Below, one piece after another: positions 48,899-54,313 of a DNA stretch of 54,313 bases. The position numbers and the translations under genes are program-made. Location of the stretch: contig VFZC01000018.1 of assembly GCA_016871355.1 (NCBI GenBank), positions 1 to 54,313 of the forward strand. Direction: 5' to 3'. Position 1 is the stretch's first letter; every line of letters starts with the position of its first letter. The notes beneath the pieces were generated by a model. That model did no database searches and was not told where the DNA came from. It saw nothing but the letters and a program-made list of their open reading frames with translations. This stretch comes from Actinomycetota bacterium. GTDB lineage: Bacteria > Actinomycetota > Acidimicrobiia > Acidimicrobiales > Ilumatobacteraceae.

Positions 48899-50275
48899 TC
48901 ACTTTCCGGCGTCGAAGTTCTCGCCGAGTGCGTTACCCATGTTGCCGTCGGTGCCGTACCAGTTCTTCACCTTCGGACCGATTCCGCTCTCGACAGCAAC
49001 GCGCAGGATGCGGCTGCCTTCGTCGAACGAGATCAGAACGACTGCGTCCGGATCGGCGGCGACCACGTCGGCCACTTCAGCGTCGAACGACGCAGCAGCC
49101 GGGTCGTAGGCCTTGACTCCCTTGACTTCGACACCTGCGGCCTCGAGCACGTTCTTCACGACAGCGGCGATGCCGTTGCCGTACGCGTCGTCGAGGTTGA
49201 GGATGTAGGCCGAAGCGTTGCCGTCTTCCACGATCTGGTTGGCCACCACGGCGCCCTGCAGACCGTCCGCCGGAGCGTTACGGAAGTACAGGTTGTCGTC
49301 GGGGTAGTCGCTCAGCTTGGGGCTCGTGTTGGCCGGGCTGAACATGGTGATACCAGCAGCGGTGATCTTGTCGATGACCGTGAGGGTCACGCCAGACGAA
49401 GCGGCGCCAACGATGGCGTCCACGTTCTCGCTGATGAGACGATCGGCGGTCTGCGACGCGATGTCGGTGGAGGTGTCGCCAGAGTCGCCCTGCGAGTACA
49501 GGACTTCCTGGCCGAGAACGCCACCCGCGGCGTTGATTTCGCTGATGGCGTACTCGAGGCCGGCGTACTCCGGTGCACCGAGGAAGGCAAGGTTGCCGGT
49601 TTCGGGCAGGAGCGAACCGATCTTCAGCTGGCCGTCACCCTCACGGGTGGCGGTGGTGGTGCCGAGAGCGACGATTGCCGAATCGGGAGCCTCTGCCTGG
49701 ATCAGGTTGTCGTTCGACTCTTCGGTGATGCGGTTGTCAGCACCGAACTCGAGCATGGCGTACGAACCCTGGAGGGGCTCGCCGTTGCCGTTGAACTCGT
49801 GCGGGCCGGAGATTCCGTCATAGTCGGGGTCTCCGCCAGCGGCGATGATGGCCTTGCAGTCGGCGAAGGTGGTGCACTTCTCGCCGTCCTTGGTGATGCC
49901 GACGATCTCGTCAGCATGCTTGGCGCCATCGGTGCCAGCCTTCTCGACCGCCAGAGCGATCACGACGGCAGCGTCGAACGCCTCACCGGCGTAGTTGAAG
50001 TCCTCGAGAGCAGCGTTGCCCTTCGAGACCCAGAAGTCCGAAACCTTCTGGAGCCACTCGTCGCTGACTTCAGCACCCTTGGGCGTGGTGCCCTTCATGC
50101 CCTCGAGCTCGCCACCAGCGGCCGGAGCCTCGGTTGCGGGTGCCTCGGTGGCAGGTGCTTCAGTAGCCGGAGCGGCGGTGGTGTCTGCACTCTCGTCGTC
50201 GCCACCGCAGGCTGCGCCTACGAGTGCGAGACCAAGAATGAGAGCCCCAACGCGGCGTGCGCGGGTCTTCTGCAT
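48899..50275 (-). CDS. livK: Branched-chain amino-acid-type substrate-binding lipoprotein, apparently circularly permuted
   Basis: A 458-aa exported solute-binding protein (Peripla_BP_6, type I fold) for the livHMGF transporter. The lipoprotein signal ends VGAAC (lipid Cys23) and is followed by an Asp/Glu- and PATEA-repeat linker (24-54). The domain order is unusual. Residues about 57-195 (LEGMKGTTPKGAE, NYAGEAFDAAVVIALA, KCTTFADCKAI, YDGISGPHEFNGNGEP) are what normally ends the family. Residues about 214-458 (LKIGSLLPETGNLAFLGAPE, SEINAAGGVLGQ, VGAASSGVT, FSPANTSPKL) normally begin it, and the chain stops at GTDGNMGNALGENFDAGK. Joining that end to LEGMKG restores the ordinary order. GGGGGAG precedes ATG 50275. 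Confidence 0.9.
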   Translation of the reverse strand: MQKTRARRVGALILGLALVGAACGGDDESADTTAAPATEAPATEAPATEAPAAGGELEGMKGTTPKGAEVSDEWLQKVSDFWVSKGNAALEDFNYAGEAFDAAVVIALAVEKAGTDGAKHADEIVGITKDGEKCTTFADCKAIIAAGGDPDYDGISGPHEFNGNGEPLQGSYAMLEFGADNRITEESNDNLIQAEAPDSAIVALGTTTATREGDGQLKIGSLLPETGNLAFLGAPEYAGLEYAISEINAAGGVLGQEVLYSQGDSGDTSTDIASQTADRLISENVDAIVGAASSGVTLTVIDKITAAGITMFSPANTSPKLSDYPDDNLYFRNAPADGLQGAVVANQIVEDGNASAYILNLDDAYGNGIAAVVKNVLEAAGVEVKGVKAYDPAAASFDAEVADVVAADPDAVVLISFDEGSRILRVAVESGIGPKVKNWYGTDGNMGNALGENFDAGK

Positions 50276-50377
50276 GTTTGGTTCTCCCCCTATGGAGATG
50301 AGGGGCGGATGCCCCATTGGTTTAGGAAGGGCACAGGTTACCCCGGCTCCGGAAAAGATGACTTCTGTTATCGGTGT

Positions 50378-50383
50378 TACGGT
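50378..50383 (+). promoter_or_regulatory. -10 box of a leaderless promoter (enoyl-CoA hydratase)
   Basis: TACGGT, then 6 bases, then ATG 50390. The 114-bp gap to livK holds both promoters and a small inverted repeat (GGGGC-GGAT-GCCCC, about 50305-50318) on the livK side. Confidence 0.6.
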
Positions 50384-50389
50384 CGGATC

Positions 50390-51187
50390 ATGAGCGAAGT
50401 CCTGTACAAGGTCAACGACCACGTGGCGACCATCACCCTCAATGCTCCGGAGCGGCTCAACACCATTTCCGGGGGGATGCTGAACGACCTGTCCGATGCC
50501 CTCCTGCAGGGCGATCGTGACCGTGACGTGCGCTGCATCGTCCTGACCGGAGCCGGCAAGGCCTTCTGCGCGGGCCTCGATCTGGCGGCCCAGATGGGTC
50601 AGAAAAAGGCTCTCGGGGTCCTCGACAGCGGGGGAGACATGGGCAGTGAGTTCGACCTCCGGACCGCCCCGCCGGTCGTTCTCCACAACCTCGACACCCC
50701 GACCATCTGCGCTTTGAACGGAGGCGCGGCCGGCTACGGACTCGATCTGGCCTTCGGCTGCGACATCCGGATCGCCGCGTCGACCGCGAAGCTGAATCCT
50801 GGTTTCGCCAAGCGCGGAATACTTCCCGAGAGCGGTGGTACCTGGCTGTTGCCGCGCATCGTCGGCTACGCCAAGGCCGCGGAGATCTGTTTCACCGGTC
50901 GAACGTTGTCGGCGGCCGAGGGTCTCGACCTCGGGCTGGTGAATCACGTGGTCGAACCCGATCAACTGCACGACCGCGTTGCGGAACTCGCCGGAGAAAT
51001 CGCAGCCAACGCTCCACTCGCCGTGCGGGCCATCAAGCGCATGATGCGCGCGGCCGAGACCGAGACGTTCGAGCAGAACATCCACCACGTGTTCTTGCAA
51101 CTGCTTCCGCTTTTCCGAACGAACGACTTCAAAGAGGGAGTCGCCTCGTTCATGGAGAAGCGACCCGCCAACTTCACCGGTCGCTGA
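50390..51187 (+). CDS. Enoyl-CoA hydratase/isomerase family protein
   Basis: A 265-aa crotonase-fold enzyme acting on acyl-CoA. The oxyanion-hole segments are AFCAGLDLAAQ and ALNGGAAGYGLDLAFGCDIRIA. A Glu is retained in the active-site helix region GILPESGGTWLLPR. The ending KEGVASFMEKRPANFTGR is typical. It could hydrate enoyl-CoA or isomerise a double bond. The start is set by the leaderless promoter. The nitroreductase follows after 11 bases. Confidence 0.93.
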   Translation: MSEVLYKVNDHVATITLNAPERLNTISGGMLNDLSDALLQGDRDRDVRCIVLTGAGKAFCAGLDLAAQMGQKKALGVLDSGGDMGSEFDLRTAPPVVLHNLDTPTICALNGGAAGYGLDLAFGCDIRIAASTAKLNPGFAKRGILPESGGTWLLPRIVGYAKAAEICFTGRTLSAAEGLDLGLVNHVVEPDQLHDRVAELAGEIAANAPLAVRAIKRMMRAAETETFEQNIHHVFLQLLPLFRTNDFKEGVASFMEKRPANFTGR

Positions 51188-51198
51188 ACCGATCATCG

Positions 51199-51900
51199 AT
51201 GTCGTCGGAACACTCGAGCGACGAAGAGATCTCCCTTCTCGAGGGTCTGGCCACCACTCGGGCCATTCGTCGTTACACGAACGATCCGATTCCGGAGCAC
51301 GACCTCAATCGAATTCTCTGGTCGGCGTCGCGCGCACCGTCGGGATCCAACCGCCAGCCGTTTCGATTCCTGGTTCTGCGTGACGGTGATCGCGCACGAC
51401 GAGCCAAGGCATTGCTCGGACAGGCCTTTCGCGCGGGCTGGGACTCGAAGAGATCGACCGATGGCTACGACCGATCCGAAGATTCGGCCAGTCCGAAGGC
51501 TCGCCAGGCTCGTGCGATGCAGTACTACGTCGATCACTTCGAAGAGATTCCGGTGGTGGTTCTGGTCGGTCTGGTTCGGTACCGCAGCGCGAATCCGTAC
51601 GAAGGCGCTTCGGTGTACCCAGCCTGCCAGAACTTGTTGTTGGCCGCCCGCGCGCTCGGCTACGGCGGTGCGCTCACGATGTGGCACCAAGGGGTCGAAC
51701 CAGACCTGCGCGCGATCCTCGACATTCCCGAAGAGGTCGCCTTGTCGGCGTGCATCACGCTCGGTCGTCCGCAGGGGTCGCACGGTCCGGTGCGGCGTCG
51801 TCCGATTCGTGAGTTGGTGTTCGACGATCGTTGGGGTCAGGAAGCCGAGTGGGCACGCGATCCGGACGGAACGGGATTCACGGTCTGGAAGGCGCGGTGA
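51199..51900 (+). CDS. Nitroreductase family protein
   Basis: A 233-aa FMN enzyme of the nitroreductase superfamily. TTRAIRRYTNDPIPEHDLNRILWSASRAPSGSNRQPFRF holds the FMN-phosphate arginines and the SNxQP motif. YPACQNLLLAARALGYGG and ITLGRPQG complete the fold. It reduces nitro, quinone or enone groups with NAD(P)H. Its stop overlaps the next gene as GTGA. Confidence 0.92.
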   Translation: MSSEHSSDEEISLLEGLATTRAIRRYTNDPIPEHDLNRILWSASRAPSGSNRQPFRFLVLRDGDRARRAKALLGQAFRAGWDSKRSTDGYDRSEDSASPKARQARAMQYYVDHFEEIPVVVLVGLVRYRSANPYEGASVYPACQNLLLAARALGYGGALTMWHQGVEPDLRAILDIPEEVALSACITLGRPQGSHGPVRRRPIRELVFDDRWGQEAEWARDPDGTGFTVWKAR

Positions 51901-52433
51901 CGCGAGAAGAAGCCGAAGCGTTGCTCGGTCTCGTCGGACCGTACGACGAGAAGATTCTGCGTGGTCATTGGCGGCGCGCCGCTCGAGATCATCATCCCGA
52001 TCGCGGAGGATCGAACGATCTGATGGTTCGCATCAACGAGGCGTATTCCGGGTTGATGTCGGGCTTGATATCGGACGATGAAGCGACTCCAGCCGATCCG
52101 CCCTCACGACCGACGCAACACCCTCGGCCGAACACCGATCCGATCGTTCGCTCCGTCGATCGCCCGGCTTTCGTCATCGACGCACTTCCCGTGGTCGCCT
52201 TCGAGACGCTCCTGTTGGCCGCTCGTGTTCTCGGCGACGTGGTCGATGACGATCCCCCGTACGTTCTCGAGGCCCTGATCGATCATTCCGGAGTATCGAC
52301 GTGGTGTCGTCTCGACCTCGTTCCGGACGCCGGCTCCTCGACCGTTTCGATCACCACTGATGGACGAGTTTCCGCCGAGCAGCTCTGCCACGTCTGGGTC
52401 TCGACGGTCAACGAGTTGGGAGTCGTTCAGTGA
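51897..52433 (+). CDS. J-domain protein with unknown C-terminal domain
   Basis: A 178-aa protein. Residues about 1-55 are a J domain (HWRRAARDHHPDRGGSNDLMVRINEAY) with the HPD motif that stimulates DnaK ATPase. Residues about 85-178 form an unrecognised domain (IDALPVVAFETLLLAARVLGDVVDDDPPYVLEALI, with strands to the end). GTG 51897 overlaps the nitroreductase stop. It may bring Hsp70 to a specific client. The 3' end overlaps the convergent gene by 7 bases. Confidence 0.85.
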   Translation: MTREEAEALLGLVGPYDEKILRGHWRRAARDHHPDRGGSNDLMVRINEAYSGLMSGLISDDEATPADPPSRPTQHPRPNTDPIVRSVDRPAFVIDALPVVAFETLLLAARVLGDVVDDDPPYVLEALIDHSGVSTWCRLDLVPDAGSSTVSITTDGRVSAEQLCHVWVSTVNELGVVQ

Positions 52434-53338
52434 CTGCGGTGTGCAGCGGCCTTGAAGATTCGATCTCGAACGGCGCGACCCACGCCCACGTCATCGGGTA
52501 GCAAAACGGCGACGCGGCAAAGTGACTGCCGGTCGCAGTCGCGCAGAAGCGAGTAGAGGTCGTGGGCGAAGCGCAAGGGATCGCTCCGCCCGTCCAGAAT
52601 TCGGTCGACGTCGCTCGGTGGCGAGTCGGATACGTCGACCGGCACGATCGTGCAGTCGGGGGCGTAATGACTTTCCAACATCCCGGGTGCTCGCGACGGG
52701 CCCGAGGCGCTGGCCAGCCGACCCACCACGTCGGCGATCTGTTCGGCGCTGATCGATCCGGGTCGGAGGATCTGGGGTGGATCGACCGAGCAATCGACGA
52801 TGGTTGATTCGAGGCCGACCTCACATGGACCGCCATCGAGAACCATGGTGACGTCCGATCCGAGATCGGACCGAACGTGTTCGGCCGTCGTCGGGCTCAC
52901 GCGACCGAAGCGGTTCGCCGATGGGGCAGCAACTGGCCGACCGAACCGCTGAAGGAGCCGCAGTGCCACTGCGTGTCGCGGAATGCGGATGGCGACGGTG
53001 TCACGTCCGCCCGTGACGACATCGAGAATCATCGGACCTCGTTCGACGATGATCGTGAGCGGTCCGGGCCAGAAGGCCTCGGTGAGAACTTCGGCGGACG
53101 ACGGCCACGATCGACTGAGTTCTCGCGCAGCCGCGAGGTCGGCCACGTGCACGATCAGCGGATGATCGGCGGGGCGTCCCTTGATCGCGAAAATCTTCCG
53201 GATCGCTGACGGCGACGTGGCATCGGCACCGAGTCCGTAGACCGTTTCGGTGGGAAGGCCGATGACGTCGCCCGACTCGAGTACTCGACGTGCCTCGTCG
53301 ATCTGGTCGTCAGTTGGCGAGGAAGTCGAGGACGGCAT
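52427..53338 (-). CDS. tsaC: L-threonylcarbamoyladenylate synthase (Sua5/YciO/YrdC type)
   Basis: A 303-aa enzyme that makes threonylcarbamoyl-AMP from threonine, bicarbonate and ATP, the first step of the t6A37 modification of ANN-reading tRNAs. The catalytic domain shows GLPTETVYGLGADA, KGRPADHPLIVHV, TVAIRIPRH, PSANRFGRVSPTTAEHV and STIVD. A C-terminal Sua5-type domain (about 215-303, after PGMLESHYAPD) is present, so it is the long form. ATG 53338 overlaps the upstream hydrolase gene by 29 bases; no better start follows. Confidence 0.93.
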   Translation of the reverse strand: MPSSTSSPTDDQIDEARRVLESGDVIGLPTETVYGLGADATSPSAIRKIFAIKGRPADHPLIVHVADLAAARELSRSWPSSAEVLTEAFWPGPLTIIVERGPMILDVVTGGRDTVAIRIPRHAVALRLLQRFGRPVAAPSANRFGRVSPTTAEHVRSDLGSDVTMVLDGGPCEVGLESTIVDCSVDPPQILRPGSISAEQIADVVGRLASASGPSRAPGMLESHYAPDCTIVPVDVSDSPPSDVDRILDGRSDPLRFAHDLYSLLRDCDRQSLCRVAVLLPDDVGVGRAVRDRIFKAAAHRSH

Positions 53339-53990
53339 CGAAGAAACCGAAATTCTCGGTGGTGGCGAAGTGATCGCAGTTGCGCAACGTCACGAGACGC
53401 GCGTTAGGGAGAGCGGCGGCCAAGGGATCACCAGGGCCGGCGAAATCCTTGTCGCCGATCACGACGAGCGTCTCGGCGCTGACGCGTCGGAACTTTTCGG
53501 GGTCGAACGGCTGCGACGGCCTCTTCATGATCGCGGTGAGTGCGACGCGGTCGTTGCCCGTTGAGTCGGCGTACTGCACGAAGAGCCGACCGATGTTGTC
53601 GTCCGGGTCACCGCGTCCTTCGAGGGCGGCCACGAGTCGTTCGTGGGCGACTTCGTCACGGGGCTCGATCACGTTCTTCCCGATACCGGCGAGCACCAAT
53701 TTGCCGAAAGACGACGGCTGTTCGATGGCGGTGCGGAGCAACGTCATGGCTCCGAGGGAAAAGCCCACGGCATCCACCGGACGATCGCCGATGGTGTCGA
53801 GGATGCGAGCCGTGAGGTCGGAGTAGTCGTTCGGATCGTGGGGCCGGGGTGCCGAACCGTGTCCGAGCAGATCGACGCCGATCACCTCACGACCGATGTC
53901 GGTGAGGAGATCGACCAGGCCCGACGAACGCCAGGTGGACTCGAAAGAACCTCCCCAACCGTGCACCAGAACGACCGGACGGTTCACCAC
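53310..53990 (-). CDS. Alpha/beta hydrolase
   Basis: A 226-aa serine hydrolase. LVHGWGGSFES is the oxyanion region, GHGSAPRP follows strand 4, GFSLGAMT is the nucleophile elbow, GDKDFAGPGDP holds the acid and NCDHFA the catalytic His. GTG 53990 is chosen because it lies 7 bases after a TAGTTT box; an in-frame open region runs further upstream to 54050 but has no promoter or family support. It is co-transcribed with the threonylcarbamoyl-AMP synthase gene. Confidence 0.88.
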   Translation of the reverse strand: MVNRPVVLVHGWGGSFESTWRSSGLVDLLTDIGREVIGVDLLGHGSAPRPHDPNDYSDLTARILDTIGDRPVDAVGFSLGAMTLLRTAIEQPSSFGKLVLAGIGKNVIEPRDEVAHERLVAALEGRGDPDDNIGRLFVQYADSTGNDRVALTAIMKRPSQPFDPEKFRRVSAETLVVIGDKDFAGPGDPLAAALPNARLVTLRNCDHFATTENFGFFDAVLDFLAN

Positions 53991-53997
53991 AGGGGTC

Positions 53998-54003
53998 AAA
54001 CTA
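53998..54003 (-). promoter_or_regulatory. -10 box of a leaderless promoter (alpha/beta hydrolase)
   Basis: TAGTTT on the minus strand, 7 bases before GTG 53990. A TAGCCT box on the plus strand at 54009-54014 may serve guaB1, making another tight divergent promoter. Confidence 0.5.
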
Positions 54004-54011
54004 CCCCGTAG

Positions 54012-54313
<302 letters not shown>

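Noticed and set aside
44762-50289. GGTTCTCCCC found upstream of both livH (44762-44771) and livK (50280-50289)
   Set aside because: In livK it is simply the complement of the ribosome site GGGGAGAACC, and in livH it is part of a hairpin in the other orientation. A shared regulator is not needed to explain it.

Overview
The window is a GC-rich, gene-dense bacterial chromosome segment. It holds 51 protein-coding genes (two cut by the edges) and one tRNA. Most likely it comes from an actinobacterium of the Acidimicrobiia (Ilumatobacter-like) type. The reasons are a SecG with the actinobacterial KGGGLSDMFGGG loop, a GuaB1-type protein at the right edge, several F420/FMN luciferase-like (LLM) oxidoreductases, cell-wall-binding repeats on a secreted protease, many GTG starts and frequent leaderless promoters (TANNNT, 6-7 bases, then GTG/ATG). 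This placement is inference; no marker RNA is present. I see no transposase, integrase, phage gene, CRISPR array or attachment site, and no gene-free stretch longer than about 300 bases.

Layout. 1-2262: tail of a peptide ABC ATPase, secG, tRNA-Leu(GAG), and a secreted trypsin-like protease with three CWB2 repeats. 2288-15116: a catabolic block. The minus-strand operon is atypical SDR, long-chain-type acyl-CoA dehydrogenase, SDR, Rieske oxygenase and thrH. It diverges from a formylglycine sulfatase. After a VOC/cupin protein, a plus-strand operon follows: LLM oxidoreductase, alpha/beta hydrolase, cytochrome P450 and a biotinyl-carboxyltransferase fusion. 15129-25690: two consecutive minus-strand operons that look like one nitrogen-heterocycle degradation regulon. 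The first holds an LLM oxidoreductase and a three-subunit molybdenum hydroxylase. The second holds an HyuC/allantoate-amidohydrolase-type M20 enzyme, a D-carbamoylase-like nitrilase, a fused [2Fe-2S]-molybdenum hydroxylase and an SsnA-like deaminase. Both operons carry the same 15-bp motif (TTTAC-N5-GTCAA) at the promoter. 25763-33609: TauE/SafE exporter, MBL hydrolase, proA-like gene, FAD oxidoreductase, panC, panB, a hexapeptide acyltransferase, a small membrane-anchored protein and DoxX. 33665-40732: heterodimeric ABC exporter, histidine phosphatase, methyltransferase, two tandem flavin-split-barrel paralogues and an SDR. 40770-44682: CrtC/AttH-like unknown, heme A synthase ctaA, an NMO-like flavoprotein and an EamA transporter. 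44802-50275: a branched-chain amino-acid-type ABC transporter, livHMGF, a triplicated terminator repeat, and a convergent substrate-binding lipoprotein. 50390-54313: enoyl-CoA hydratase, nitroreductase, J-domain protein, threonylcarbamoyl-AMP synthase, alpha/beta hydrolase and the start of guaB1.

The most unusual observation is the LivK-type binding protein (48899-50275). Its lipoprotein signal is followed first by what is normally the C-terminal half of the family and then by the N-terminal half. It is an apparent natural circular permutation. Its partner permease LivH is also odd, carrying a cleavable signal and an extracytoplasmic beta-domain before its membrane region. Other notable items are the shared operator of the heterocycle regulon, a 7-bp symmetric -10 element that appears to fire two leaderless genes in opposite directions (27255-27261), and the 38-bp tandem duplication of the liv terminator.
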